A DNA stretch of 64,000 bases from Pseudomonadota bacterium (GCA_021779835.1 JAJXZX010000008.1:1-64000); one strand, 5' to 3'. Positions 19,832 to 28,838 are shown, counted from the stretch's first letter. The notes: generated by a model not told the origin, from the letters alone. Numbers and translations: made by a program.

Positions 19832-20187
19832 TCCAGCGCTCCTTTTTTCCATTCATAGGCAAAGCCGACGGTCAGCACGGCCAGAAAGACCATCATCGAC
19901 CAGAACGCGACCATAGATAGCGCGCCAAAGGCCACCGCCCAGGGGAACAGGAATGCCACCTCAAGGTCGAAAATGATGAACAGGATCGAGACCAGATAGA
20001 ACCGCACATCGAACTTCATGCGCGCGTCGTCAAAGGCGTTGAACCCGCACTCATAGGCCGAAACCTTCTCGGCATCCGGGTTGCGGATGGCGATCACGAC
20101 GGCGGCTAAGATCAGCACAAGCCCAAGGGCCGTGGCCATCGCAAGGAATATGAGGATGGGAAGGTATTCTCTCAGCAGATGGTCCAC
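19822..20187 (-). CDS. nuoA: NADH-quinone oxidoreductase subunit A
   Basis: NuoA (121 residues, ND3 homologue) has three membrane helices, and the conserved loop [20 protein letters not shown] carries the cysteine that is exposed or buried in different complex I states. I chose the GTG at 20187 because AAGGAG lies six bases upstream; the frame also contains a TTG at 20202. It is the first gene of the operon, with the promoter about 55-80 bases upstream. Confidence 0.97.
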   Translation of the reverse strand: MDHLLREYLPILIFLAMATALGLVLILAAVVIAIRNPDAEKVSAYECGFNAFDDARMKFDVRFYLVSILFIIFDLEVAFLFPWAVAFGALSMVAFWSMMVFLAVLTVGFAYEWKKGALEWE

Positions 20188-20240
20188 TGTCGGCTCCTTC
20201 AAACTCGCGCTTTGTCCGCGCGTTCGTGTTGGCTTAGGCC

Positions 20241-20269
20241 CGTTTACCCCCGCACCCCGGCGCGGTCAA
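20241..20269 (-). promoter_or_regulatory. Predicted sigma70-type promoter of the nuo operon
   Basis: On the minus strand TTGACC (20264-20269) and TAAACG (20241-20246) are separated by exactly 17 bases. The predicted start of transcription near 20234 gives a leader of about 45 bases before the nuoA GTG, with AAGGAG as ribosome-binding site. The -35 box is strong and the -10 box moderate, which is usual in this GC-rich group. Two small inverted repeats (GGTGC-GAAA-GCACC at 20279-20292 and CCCTTG-TTC-CAAGGG at 20292-20306) lie just upstream of the -35 box. Confidence 0.6.
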
Positions 20270-20391
20270 CCAAAGGCAGGTGCGAAAGCACCCCTTGTTC
20301 CAAGGGATTTTCACGTCGGTATACAAATGTGCGCAAACTCTGCTAGCGGAAACGCCGCAGTGCAGCCCTTATCCGGGCCGACTCAGCCGAC

Positions 20392-21174
20392 TCAGCCGCG
20401 CCACACCGGCTTGCGCTTGGCAAAGAACGCAGCGATGCCCTCGGCGGCTTCGTCAGTCTCCCACCGCGCCACCAGCGCCTCGATCGTCTCGTCAATCAGC
20501 GCGTCGTCAATCACCGGCCCCAAGCGCCGCGCCAGCCGCTTTGCCGCCGCCACCGCCCCCGGCGCGCAGTCGAGGTAAGGCGCCACCTCGGCCTCAACCG
20601 CGGCGTCCAGATCGCCCATCGCCACCACCCGCGCCACCACGCCCAGCCGCGCAGCCTCCGCCGCGTCAAACACGCGCGAGGACATCATCACGCGCCGCGC
20701 ATTGGCCTCGCCCATCCGCGCGATCACATAAGGCCCGATCGTCGCCGGGATCAGACCCAGCTTGGTCTCGGTCAGGCCAAACTTCGCCCCCTCCGCCGCA
20801 ATCGCGATATCGCAGACACAGGCCATGCCGACGCCGCCGCCAAACGCGTTGCCATGAATGCGCCCGATCATCGGCTTCGGCATCGTATTGAGCGTGAACA
20901 GCGCCCCCGCCAGCTTGCGCGCCTCAACCCGGCGCGAGGCCGCGTCCCCAGCCACCTGCGCCTGCATCCAGCCCAGATCGCCGCCCGCACAAAAACTCTC
21001 GCCGCCGCTTTGCAGCACCACGACGCGCACCAAGGGGTCCGCGCCCAGCACCAGCGCCGCCGCGTTCAGCTCGGCCATCATCTGGCCCGACATCACGTTA
21101 TGCTTTTCCGGCCGGTTGAGCCAAAGCCCCGCCACGCCGCGCGCATCCACCTCAACCCTGATCGTCTCAAACAT
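20392..21174 (-). CDS. liuC: Enoyl-CoA hydratase family, probable methylglutaconyl-CoA hydratase
   Basis: The 260-residue crotonase-fold protein has the LNRPEKHNVMSGQMM N-terminus, the oxyanion-hole stretch FCAGGDLGWMQ and the GNAFGGGVGMACVCDIAIA helix. The FCAGGDLxWM pattern is characteristic of methylglutaconyl-CoA hydratase, which converts 3-methylglutaconyl-CoA to HMG-CoA in leucine breakdown. The operon contains every neighbouring step, which supports the assignment. The stop codon lies within a 9-bp tandem duplication (CCGACTCAG twice, 20378-20395) that places a second in-frame stop three codons later. Confidence 0.92.
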   Translation of the reverse strand: MFETIRVEVDARGVAGLWLNRPEKHNVMSGQMMAELNAAALVLGADPLVRVVVLQSGGESFCAGGDLGWMQAQVAGDAASRRVEARKLAGALFTLNTMPKPMIGRIHGNAFGGGVGMACVCDIAIAAEGAKFGLTETKLGLIPATIGPYVIARMGEANARRVMMSSRVFDAAEAARLGVVARVVAMGDLDAAVEAEVAPYLDCAPGAVAAAKRLARRLGPVIDDALIDETIEALVARWETDEAAEGIAAFFAKRKPVWRG

Positions 21175-21198
21175 GCCGTTTGCCCCTTGCCCTAAGCC

Positions 21199-22053
21199 TC
21201 ACGCCGACCGCAACCCGCGCGCCATCTCCGCCGCTTCGGCGACCAAACCCAGATCCAGCCCGGTTTCATACCCCAAGCCCGCCAGCCGCGCCGCCACCGC
21301 CTCGGTCGCCACATTCCCCGCCGCCCCCGGCGCATAGGGACAGCCGCCCAAACCGCCGACCGCCGCATCGAACACCCGCAGGCCCAGCGCCAGCGAGGCC
21401 TGTATATTCACCAAAGCCCGCCCCGCCGTGTCATGGAAATGCCCAGCCAGCCGCTCGGCGGGCAGTTCCCCCAACACCGCACGCAGCATCGCGCTTACGG
21501 TCTCTGGCCGCCCCTGCCCTATGGTGTCGCCAAGACTGACCTCATAACAGCCCAGATCGCGCAGCGCCGCCACCACCCGAGCCACTGCCGCCGGCGCCAC
21601 AGCACCCTCAAACGGGCAATCAGTCACGCAAGACACATAGCCGCGCATCCGTATCCCATCCGCCCGCGCCGCCTCTGCCACTGGGGCGAACCGCGCGAGG
21701 CTTTCGGCGATCGAGCAATTCAGGTTCGCCTTGGAAAACCCCTCCGACGCCGAGCCAAAAATCGCGATCTCATCCGCCCGCGCCGCCTTCGCCGCGCCAT
21801 AGCCGATCATATTGGGCACCAAAGCCGCATAAGAAACGCCCGGCGCGCGGGTGATCCCGGCCAGCACCTCGGCCCCGTCCGCCATTTGCGGCACCCACTT
21901 CGGGCTGACGAAGCTCGCCACCTCGATGCGCCGAAACCCCGCGCGCGACAAAAGATCAACCAGCGCGATCTTCGCGGCCGCCGGGATCATGCGCGCCTCG
22001 TTCTGCAAGCCATCCCGAGGCCCGACCTCAAAGATCTCAACAAACTCCGCCAT
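21199..22053 (-). CDS. liuE: Hydroxymethylglutaryl-CoA lyase
   Basis: The 284-residue TIM-barrel enzyme cleaves HMG-CoA to acetyl-CoA and acetoacetate, the last step of leucine catabolism. It opens with VEIFEVGPRDGLQNE, the HMGL-like signature with metal- and substrate-binding residues. The C-terminal half has GHFHDTAGRALVN (metal-binding histidines) and the catalytic-cysteine loop GGLGGCPYAPGAAGN. The ATG at 22053 gives the normal family length; a longer open frame overlaps the GST gene and is not conserved-looking. It begins two bases before the GST stop. Confidence 0.96.
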   Translation of the reverse strand: MAEFVEIFEVGPRDGLQNEARMIPAAAKIALVDLLSRAGFRRIEVASFVSPKWVPQMADGAEVLAGITRAPGVSYAALVPNMIGYGAAKAARADEIAIFGSASEGFSKANLNCSIAESLARFAPVAEAARADGIRMRGYVSCVTDCPFEGAVAPAAVARVVAALRDLGCYEVSLGDTIGQGRPETVSAMLRAVLGELPAERLAGHFHDTAGRALVNIQASLALGLRVFDAAVGGLGGCPYAPGAAGNVATEAVAARLAGLGYETGLDLGLVAEAAEMARGLRSA

Positions 22054-22054
22054 C

Positions 22055-22708
22055 TCAGACCTCCGGTGCCGGATAAAACTCACGCCGGTAAATCTCCGCC
22101 ACGCCATCCCGCGCCAGTGCCCGCTGATAGCCGGGCCGCGCCTGCATCCGCACCACCCAGGCCTGCACATTCGCCATGCCGTCCAGCGCCGCAAACCGCG
22201 CGCCCAGCACCGCACCATAGCCGAGCGTGATATCCACCGCCGAGAACCCGCTGCGCAGCAACCATTCCCGCCCCTCGAGCGCGCGATCCGCCACGGCCAG
22301 CACATTGGACAACCGCTTCGCCTCCAACCGCATCACCGTGGGCGAGCGCATCCAGTCCTCGCGCAAAACGATATGCTGCTGTGTCAATGCCGCCAAATGC
22401 TGCCCCGCGGTTTCCGAGAAGTGCAGCCATTCCAGCCACTCCGCCCGCTCCTCCGTTCCCGGCGCGGCCCACAGCATCCCGCGCGTCTCGCACAGCCATT
22501 CGACAATCGCGCCGCTTTCAAACAGCACGCGCCCATCGACCTCCAGCGCAGGCACCCGCCCCGCAGGCGACAGCGCAAGAAACTCAGGCGAGCGCATCGA
22601 CTTGTCGAAGAACGAATGCTGCACCACCTCGAACGGCAGCCCCATCTCCTCCAGCAGCCACAGCACCCGGAACGACCGCGCCTGCGCGCAATGATGCAGG
22701 CGGATCAT
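22055..22708 (-). CDS. Glutathione S-transferase family protein in the leucine operon
   Basis: The 217-residue product has an N-terminal thioredoxin-like domain (MIRLHHCAQARSFRVLWLLE, with cis-proline in GRVPALEVDG and an ESGAIVEWL helix) and an all-helical C-terminal domain. The catalytic residue of the class is not obvious; Ser12 or Cys7 are candidates. It is embedded in the liu operon, overlapping liuD by four bases. Its position among CoA-thioester enzymes hints at detoxification of reactive acyl intermediates such as methylcrotonyl or methylglutaconyl adducts, which is inference. Confidence 0.9.
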   Translation of the reverse strand: MIRLHHCAQARSFRVLWLLEEMGLPFEVVQHSFFDKSMRSPEFLALSPAGRVPALEVDGRVLFESGAIVEWLCETRGMLWAAPGTEERAEWLEWLHFSETAGQHLAALTQQHIVLREDWMRSPTVMRLEAKRLSNVLAVADRALEGREWLLRSGFSAVDITLGYGAVLGARFAALDGMANVQAWVVRMQARPGYQRALARDGVAEIYRREFYPAPEV

Positions 22709-24639
22709 GCCGCCTCCTCCAGCCTCACCAGCGCCGCGCCCGCCTCGACCTGCGCCCCCGCCTCGACCAGCACCTCTGCCACCACGCCGTCCCGCGCGGC
22801 CACCATGGTGTGTTCCATCTTCATCGCCTCCAGCACGGCCAGCCGGTCGCCCTTCGCCACCGCCTGCCCCGCGCGCACGAACACCGCCTTCACCAACCCC
22901 GGCATCGGCGACAGCGTGATATTCCCCCCCGCATGGGCCGAGGCCTCGCGCGCCAGTTCATCCACCACGTCAAACGACACCGCGCCGCCATCAAACACAT
23001 GCACCCGCGCGCCGATCCGCACCACGCGCCCCGGCGCCTTGGCCTCGTCGATCCACCATGCGCCGCGCCGCTCAGCCACGCTTTCCGTGCCGTCCAGTTC
23101 AACCCGCACCCGGTCCGGCCCCTCGACCCGCACCACCGCGTCCAGCACCGCCTCGCCACGCCGCACCGCCACCCGCCGCCGCAACGGCGCCCACAACGTG
23201 AACCCCGCGAGCCGCGCCGCGCCATCCCACAGCCCCGCCGCCGCCAACACCGCCGCAACAGTGACGCCGCGCGAGGGCGCCACTTCCGCCACCAGCGCCG
23301 CCAAATCCCGCTCAATCAGCCCGGTATCGACCTCACCACGCCCAAACCCCTCATGGCGCGCCAAAGCGCCCAGAAAGCCAAGGTTCGTCACGGTCCCCGC
23401 CACCTCGGTCCCGGCCAAGGCCCGCTCCAACCGCCGCAACGCCACCGCCCGCGTCGGCGCCTGCACCACCAGCTTGGCAATCATCGGGTCATACCAGGGA
23501 GAGATCACATCCCCCTCGCGCACCCCGGTCTCGACCCGCGCGTCGCCAAACCGCAGATGCTCCAGCCGCCCGGTCGCCGGCAAAAACCCCGCCGGAACGT
23601 CCTCGGCATAAAGCCGCGCCTCAAACGCATGGCCCGAGATCGAAAGATCACCTTGCGCGCAGGGCAAAGGCTCGCCGCTCGCCACGAGCAACTGCCACTC
23701 CACCAGGTCAACGCCGGTGATCGCCTCGGTCACCGGATGCTCGACCTGCAACCGCGTGTTCATCTCCATGAACCAAAAGCGGTCCACGCGCAGCCCGTCC
23801 GATCCGTCCACGATGAACTCCACCGTCCCCGCGCCCGAGTAACCGATCGCCTTCGCCGCGCGCACGGCGGCATCCCCCATCGCCGCGCGCATCTCGGCCG
23901 TCATCCCCGGCGCGGGCGCTTCCTCGATCACCTTCTGATGGCGGCGCTGCAAGGAACAATCCCGCTCGAACAAATGCACCGCATGCGAGCCGTCGCCGAA
24001 CACCTGCACCTCGATATGGCGCGGCGCGCTGACGTATTTCTCGATCAGCACCGCGTCATTGCCGAACGCCGTCGCCGCCTCGCCCTTGGCACTCTCCAGC
24101 GCCGCGGCAAAGCCCGCCGCCGCCTCGACCTTGCGCATCCCCTTGCCGCCGCCGCCCGCCACCGCCTTGATCAGCACCGGATAGCCGATCTCGCCCGCCT
24201 TGAGCGCCAGCAACGCGGCATCCTGATCCTCGCCAAGATACCCCGGCACCACCGGCACGCCCGCCGCCGCCATCAGCCGCTTGGCCGCGTCCTTCAACCC
24301 CATTGCCCGGATCGCAGCCCCCGAGGGGCCGATGAACACCAGCCCCGCCGCCTCGACCGCATCGACAAACTCCGGGTTCTCGCTCAGAAACCCATAGCCC
24401 GGATGCACCGCCTCCGCCCCCGACGCCCGCGCCGCCGCAATAATCACATCGCCGCGCAGATAGCTGTCCGAGGGTCGCGCGCCGCCGATCCACACCGCCT
24501 CATCCGCCATCGCCACATGCCGCGCGTCGCGGTCCGCGTCCGAAAACACCGCCACCGTCGCCACGCCCATCTTGCGGCAGGTATCCATTACCCGACAGGC
24601 AATCTCGCCCCGGTTCGCGATCAGGATCTTGCGAAACAT
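22705..24639 (-). CDS. liuD: Methylcrotonyl-CoA carboxylase, biotin-containing alpha subunit
   Basis: This 644-residue protein combines biotin carboxylase (residues 1-445, opening MFRKILIANRGEIACRV, ATP-grasp loop AGGGGKGM, and EMNTRLQVEHPVTE) with a BT linker domain and a C-terminal biotinyl domain, whose EAMKMEH motif puts the biotinylated lysine at about 607. It carboxylates biotin for transfer by the beta subunit, converting 3-methylcrotonyl-CoA to 3-methylglutaconyl-CoA. The closeness of the beta-subunit gene and the rest of the leucine pathway separates it from propionyl-CoA or acetyl-CoA carboxylase. BirA at 936-1688 would attach the biotin. Confidence 0.96.
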   Translation of the reverse strand: MFRKILIANRGEIACRVMDTCRKMGVATVAVFSDADRDARHVAMADEAVWIGGARPSDSYLRGDVIIAAARASGAEAVHPGYGFLSENPEFVDAVEAAGLVFIGPSGAAIRAMGLKDAAKRLMAAAGVPVVPGYLGEDQDAALLALKAGEIGYPVLIKAVAGGGGKGMRKVEAAAGFAAALESAKGEAATAFGNDAVLIEKYVSAPRHIEVQVFGDGSHAVHLFERDCSLQRRHQKVIEEAPAPGMTAEMRAAMGDAAVRAAKAIGYSGAGTVEFIVDGSDGLRVDRFWFMEMNTRLQVEHPVTEAITGVDLVEWQLLVASGEPLPCAQGDLSISGHAFEARLYAEDVPAGFLPATGRLEHLRFGDARVETGVREGDVISPWYDPMIAKLVVQAPTRAVALRRLERALAGTEVAGTVTNLGFLGALARHEGFGRGEVDTGLIERDLAALVAEVAPSRGVTVAAVLAAAGLWDGAARLAGFTLWAPLRRRVAVRRGEAVLDAVVRVEGPDRVRVELDGTESVAERRGAWWIDEAKAPGRVVRIGARVHVFDGGAVSFDVVDELAREASAHAGGNITLSPMPGLVKAVFVRAGQAVAKGDRLAVLEAMKMEHTMVAARDGVVAEVLVEAGAQVEAGAALVRLEEAA

Positions 24640-24648
24640 GCCCCGCCC

Positions 24649-24670
24649 TTTCTTCTTGGCCCAAATACTC
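24649..24670. repeat. Dispersed 22-base intergenic element, copy 1
   Basis: TTTCTTCTTGGCCCAAATAC plus TC lies ten bases upstream of the liuD start and matches the element at 36175-36196 at 20 of 22 positions. It is joined to a CCGCCGGAGG half-palindrome. From general knowledge, similar GAGTATTT...CCAAGAAGAAA strings after a CCTCCGGCGGG stem are scattered between genes in Rhodobacteraceae. Here it may influence liuD translation because the ribosome-binding region directly follows it. Confidence 0.55.
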
Positions 24671-24693
24671 CCGCCGGAGGCGTCCTGCCGCAT

Positions 24694-24727
24694 ATCATGC
24701 GCATGATTGCTGCATGGTTGCTGCATG
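24694..24727. promoter_or_regulatory. Palindrome plus tandem repeat between liuB and liuD
   Basis: A perfect 14-base palindrome, ATCATGCGCATGAT (24694-24707), is followed by two 11-base direct repeats, ATTGCTGCATG and GTTGCTGCATG (24706-24727). They sit in the only real gap of the leucine operon (about 114 bases). Such clustered symmetric and repeated TGC-rich motifs are typical of regulator-binding regions, so a secondary promoter or operator for liuD is possible. The binding factor is not identifiable from the sequence. Confidence 0.4.
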
Positions 24728-24753
24728 AAAAACATATGCCCAAAGCGCCGCCC

Positions 24754-26358
24754 TCACATCCGGAACAACCCGAATTTCGTCGCTGAAATCGGTGCATTCA
24801 GCGCCGCCGAAAGGCTCAACCCCAGCACCGCCCGCGTCTTCCTCGGATCCACGATCCCGTCGTCCCAAAGCCGCGCCGAGGCATACAGCGGATGGCTCTG
24901 CGTCTCGAACATCTCGATGGTCGGGCGCTTGAATTCCGCCTCTTCCTCGGGTGACCAAGTGCCGCCAACCCGTTCAATTCCCTCACGTTTTACCGTAGCA
25001 AGCACACCCGCCGCCTGCTCGCCCCCCATCACCGAGATGCGGCTGTTCGGCCAGGTCCACAGGAACCGCGGGCTATAGGCGCGCCCCGCCATGCCATAGT
25101 TTCCCGCGCCGAAAGAGCCGCCCACCAGCATAGTGATCTTGGGCACTTCCGTGGTGGCGACAGCCGTCACCATCTTGGCCCCATGCCGCGCGATCCCCTC
25201 GTTCTCATACTTCCGCCCCACCATGAACCCGGTGATATTTTGCATAAAAACCAATGGGATAGAGCGCTGAGAGCACAGCTCGATAAAATGCGCACCCTTC
25301 ACGGCGGCTTCGGAAAACAGCACGCCATTGTTGGCGACGATCCCCACCGGACAGCCCATCACATGCGCGAACCCGGTGACCAACGTCTCGCCAAAGCGCG
25401 CTTTGAACTCGTCGAACCGGCTGCCATCCACCACCCGCGCGATCACCTCGCGAATGTCATAGGGTGTGCGCAGATCGCCCGGCACCACGCCCAGAATCTC
25501 CTCGGGGTCATAGGCGGGTTCCTCCACACTAAGCCATTGCACCGTATCAGGTTTCCGCCGATTGAGGTTCCCCACCGCGCGCCGCGCCAGCGCCAAGGCA
25601 TGCGCGTCATCCTCGGCCAGGTAATCCGCCACGCCCGACAGCCGCGTGTGCACATCGCCGCCGCCCAGATCCTCTGCCGTCACCACCTCGCCCGTCGCAG
25701 CTTTCACCAAAGGCGGGCCAGCGAGGAAGATAGTCCCCTGATTTTTCACGATAATCGTCACATCCGACATGGCGGGCACATACGCCCCCCCCGCCGTGCA
25801 AGAGCCCATCACCACCGCGATCTGCGCGATCCCCTTGGCACTCATCCGTGCCTGATTATAGAAAATCCGCCCGAAATGGTCGCGATCTGGGAAGACCTCG
25901 TCCTGATTGGGCAGGTTCGCGCCACCGGAATCGACGAGGTAAACGCAGGGCAGCCCACATTCCTCCGCGATCTCCTGCGCCCTTAAGTGTTTCTTCACAC
26001 TGAGCGGGTAATATGTGCCACCTTTCACCGTCGCGTCGTTGCACACCACCATCACTTCGGTGCCATTGACCCGGCCAACGCCCGCAATCAGCCCCGCGCA
26101 CGGCGCGGCCCCGTGATACATCCCATGCGCCGCCACCGCGCCGATTTCCAGAAACGGCGACCCGACGTCAAGCAAACCCGCCACCCGCTCGCGCGGCGCC
26201 ATCTTGCCGCGCGCCACATGCCGCGCCAGCGCCTTCTCGCCACCGCCCGCAGCCGCATGTGCCGCCGCAGAGGATATTTGTTCCAAAGCAACAAGATGCG
26301 CGGCTTTGTTAAGACGAAACTGTTCCGATCCGGTCACAATCTGCGAGGAAAGCCGCAT
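24754..26358 (-). CDS. liuB: Methylcrotonyl-CoA carboxylase, carboxyltransferase beta subunit
   Basis: The 534-residue acyl-CoA carboxyltransferase has the two crotonase-like halves. The N half contains the [20 protein letters not shown] segment characteristic of the methylcrotonyl-specific branch. The oxyanion glycines are in [16 protein letters not shown] and [16 protein letters not shown]. It transfers CO2 from biotin on LiuD to 3-methylcrotonyl-CoA. The ATG at 26358 shares a base with the liuA stop. A longer open frame exists upstream but only as a shadow of liuA. Confidence 0.96.
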   Translation of the reverse strand: MRLSSQIVTGSEQFRLNKAAHLVALEQISSAAAHAAAGGGEKALARHVARGKMAPRERVAGLLDVGSPFLEIGAVAAHGMYHGAAPCAGLIAGVGRVNGTEVMVVCNDATVKGGTYYPLSVKKHLRAQEIAEECGLPCVYLVDSGGANLPNQDEVFPDRDHFGRIFYNQARMSAKGIAQIAVVMGSCTAGGAYVPAMSDVTIIVKNQGTIFLAGPPLVKAATGEVVTAEDLGGGDVHTRLSGVADYLAEDDAHALALARRAVGNLNRRKPDTVQWLSVEEPAYDPEEILGVVPGDLRTPYDIREVIARVVDGSRFDEFKARFGETLVTGFAHVMGCPVGIVANNGVLFSEAAVKGAHFIELCSQRSIPLVFMQNITGFMVGRKYENEGIARHGAKMVTAVATTEVPKITMLVGGSFGAGNYGMAGRAYSPRFLWTWPNSRISVMGGEQAAGVLATVKREGIERVGGTWSPEEEAEFKRPTIEMFETQSHPLYASARLWDDGIVDPRKTRAVLGLSLSAALNAPISATKFGLFRM

Positions 26359-27521
26359 CACCCCGCCGCCCCCATCAACTCGCGCCCGACCAGCATCCGG
26401 CGGATCTCGCTGGTGCCCGCGCCGATCTCCATCAACTTGGCATCGCGGAACAGGCGCGACACCACAGAGTCGTTCAAAAACCCTGCCCCACCAAGGGCTT
26501 GCACCGCCTGATGCGCCTGCACCATCGCCTGTTCGGAACAGTAAAGCACGCAAGCCGCCGCATCCGCCCGCGTCACCGTGCCCCGGTCGCAGGCGCGGCC
26601 CACCTCATACAGATACGCCCGCGCCGTGTTCATCGCGGTATACATGTCGGCGATTTTTCCCTGCATCAGCTGGAAATTCCCGATCGGCTGGCCAAACTGC
26701 TTACGCTCGCGCATGTAGGGCATCACCTCGTCGAGGCACGCCGCCATGATGCCGGTGCCGATGCCCGACAGCACCACGCGCTCATAGTCCAGCCCCGACA
26801 TCAGCACGCGCACGCCCCTACCCTCGGCGCCCAGCACGTTCTCGAACGGCACTTCGCACTCCTCGAATATCAGCTCGCCGGTGTTCGATCCGCGCATCCC
26901 CAGCTTGTCGAAATGCGGGCCTTGCCGGAAGCCTTTCATAGTCTTTTCAATAAGAAAGGCGGTGATCCCCTTCGATCCCGCCTCGGGGTCCGTCTTGGCA
27001 TAGACCACCAGCACATCCGCATCCGGCCCGTTGGTGATCCAGTATTTCGACCCGTTCAGCGCATAATACCCGTTCCGCTTTTCCGCGCGCAGCTTCATGC
27101 CCACCACGTCCGAGCCCGCCCCGGTCTCCGACATAGCAAGCGCGCCGACATGCTCGCCAGAGATCAGTTTGGGCAGGTACGCCCGCTTTTGTGCATCCGT
27201 GCCGTTAAGGTTGATCTGGTTCACGCACAGGTTCGAATGCGCCCCGTACGACAGCGAAACCGAGGCCGAAGCCCGCGCGATTTCCTCCACCGCGACGGCA
27301 TGGGCCAGATACCCCAGCCCCGCGCCGCCGAATTCCTCGGGCACCGTGATACCCAGCAGCCCCAGTTCGCCCATCTCGCGCCACAGCGCGGCAGGAAAGC
27401 AATTGTCGCGATCCACCGCCGCCGCCATTGGCTTCAGCCGTTCTTGCGACCAGCGATGCACCGACTCGCGCAGCGCGGCGATATCCTCGCCCAGATCGAA
27501 TGTCATGGATGCGGTGAACAT
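26358..27521 (-). CDS. liuA: Isovaleryl-CoA dehydrogenase
   Basis: The 387-residue acyl-CoA dehydrogenase has the FAD-binding [20 protein letters not shown] segment, the SKYWITNGP strand and the C-terminal [31 protein letters not shown] motif. The glutamate in the LDYERVVLS helix, about residue 245, is the catalytic base position diagnostic of isovaleryl-CoA dehydrogenases. It oxidises isovaleryl-CoA to 3-methylcrotonyl-CoA. The ATG at 27521 follows a GGGAGGGG ribosome-binding site; a second ATG is five codons on. It is the first gene of the operon, just behind a 16-bp palindrome. Confidence 0.95.
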   Translation of the reverse strand: MFTASMTFDLGEDIAALRESVHRWSQERLKPMAAAVDRDNCFPAALWREMGELGLLGITVPEEFGGAGLGYLAHAVAVEEIARASASVSLSYGAHSNLCVNQINLNGTDAQKRAYLPKLISGEHVGALAMSETGAGSDVVGMKLRAEKRNGYYALNGSKYWITNGPDADVLVVYAKTDPEAGSKGITAFLIEKTMKGFRQGPHFDKLGMRGSNTGELIFEECEVPFENVLGAEGRGVRVLMSGLDYERVVLSGIGTGIMAACLDEVMPYMRERKQFGQPIGNFQLMQGKIADMYTAMNTARAYLYEVGRACDRGTVTRADAAACVLYCSEQAMVQAHQAVQALGGAGFLNDSVVSRLFRDAKLMEIGAGTSEIRRMLVGRELMGAAG

Positions 27522-27538
27522 GCGGCCCCTCCCGGTTA

Positions 27539-27554
27539 TTGAACGTACGTTCAA
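27539..27554. promoter_or_regulatory. 16-bp perfect palindrome, likely operator of the leucine operon
   Basis: TTGAACGTACGTTCAA lies 18 bases upstream of the liuA start codon and is perfectly symmetric. On the minus strand a TTGACC box at 27580-27585 is the best -35 candidate, which would place the palindrome over the -10/start region, where a repressor would block transcription. The form (GAACG-TA-CGTTC) is like sites bound by TetR-family acyl-CoA-responsive repressors. No such regulator gene is in the window. Confidence 0.6.
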
Positions 27555-27621
27555 ATAACCTGCCGCAATCCCCGAGTCGGGTCAATGCCCCGTATGCTAC
27601 CCTTCGCGGCAGGCTAACGCG

Positions 27622-28827
27622 TCACGCGACGCGCGCTTGCCAGACCGCCGAAACCTCGGCCCGGATGATCCGTGCAATCAGCGCGCAATCCGCAAGGCTG
27701 AAGGTCAGCGGCAGCCGCATATCCAACAGCGCCGCCAGCACACGGTCGGTGCGCGGCAGTCGCGGCGCCTCAACATAGCGCCACGAATCATAACGCGAGG
27801 TGAACGCCACCGGCTCCTCCGCGCCGAACCATTTAAGCTCGACCCCGCGCGCCAGACACCGCGCGATCACGGCCTGCACATCCGCCGCCGCCCAATCCGG
27901 CAACAGGAACTGGATCGAGGAGCCGACGTAGGTCTCCGCCTCGGGCCGCGCGATCACATTCAACCCCGGCGTCGCGCGCAATCCGTCCTCGACACAGGCA
28001 TAGCGCGCGTTCCACGCCGCACATTGATGCGCCAGCCGCCGCAGTTGCGGCCGCAGGATTGCCGCGCGCAGATTGTCCATACGACCAGAGATATTCGGCG
28101 TTTCATACTTTACACGTTCGAACATTTCAGGCGGAGGAGCCGCCTTATGCCGCCCATAGAGCATGTAAGAACCCGACAATATCACCGCCCGCGCCATCAC
28201 CTCGGCATCGTCGCTGACGAGCAGGCCACCCTCGCCCGAATTCATGTGTTTATAGGTCTGCGTCGAATAGCAGCCCACTGCGCCATGCCGACCTGAGGGC
28301 ACACCGCGCCACGCAGCCCCCATCGTATGCGCGCAATCCTCGACCACCACGACGCCCGCACCGTTGCAGATCTCCATCAGCCGGTCCATGTCGCACAGAT
28401 GCCCGCGCATGTGGCTGAGCAGCAGCACGCGGGGGCCACCCGTTGTAACCTTTGCCGCCAGATCCTCCAGATCAATTGTCAGCGCCTCGGTCACTTCGAC
28501 AAACACCGGCACCGCGCCAAGGCTGGCAATCGCCCCCGGCACCGGGGCAAGCGTGAAGGCGTTGGTCAGCACGCGGTCGCCCGCCTTCACCCCCACCGCC
28601 CGCAGCGCGCAACCCAGTGCATAGCCGCCCGAGGCAACCGCGAGGCAGTATTTCGCCCCCACCGTGGCCGCGAATTCCTCCTCCAGCAGCGCCGCCTCGG
28701 CGGTCTCACCCGCCACCGTGTTATAGCGATGCAGCCGCCCGTGCCGCATCACCGCCACCGCCGCTGCGATTGCCTCGTCGGGGATCGGTTCCTGCTGGGT
28801 AAAACTGCCGCTGAAAACGTCCTGCAT
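27622..28827 (-). CDS. DegT/DnrJ/EryC1/StrS-type PLP aminotransferase
   Basis: The 401-residue product has the fold-type I sugar-aminotransferase layout: substrate loop ASGGYALGCAL near residue 65, the PLP-contacting Asp in VVEDCAHTMG (Asp164), and the Schiff-base lysine in STQTYKHMNSGEGG (Lys193). Family members usually aminate nucleotide-linked ketosugars; some are sensory or act on cyclitols. No sugar-modifying genes flank it, so the substrate cannot be named. It is 12 bases from the phosphatase gene upstream and probably cotranscribed with it. Confidence 0.9.
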   Translation of the reverse strand: MQDVFSGSFTQQEPIPDEAIAAAVAVMRHGRLHRYNTVAGETAEAALLEEEFAATVGAKYCLAVASGGYALGCALRAVGVKAGDRVLTNAFTLAPVPGAIASLGAVPVFVEVTEALTIDLEDLAAKVTTGGPRVLLLSHMRGHLCDMDRLMEICNGAGVVVVEDCAHTMGAAWRGVPSGRHGAVGCYSTQTYKHMNSGEGGLLVSDDAEVMARAVILSGSYMLYGRHKAAPPPEMFERVKYETPNISGRMDNLRAAILRPQLRRLAHQCAAWNARYACVEDGLRATPGLNVIARPEAETYVGSSIQFLLPDWAAADVQAVIARCLARGVELKWFGAEEPVAFTSRYDSWRYVEAPRLPRTDRVLAALLDMRLPLTFSLADCALIARIIRAEVSAVWQARVA

Positions 28828-28838
28828 CTGCGCCTCCT

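Noticed and set aside
22381-24786. An 801-codon plus-strand frame opposite the GST gene and liuD
   Set aside because: Antisense shadow; liuD shows an intact biotin carboxylase, biotin motif and normal start.
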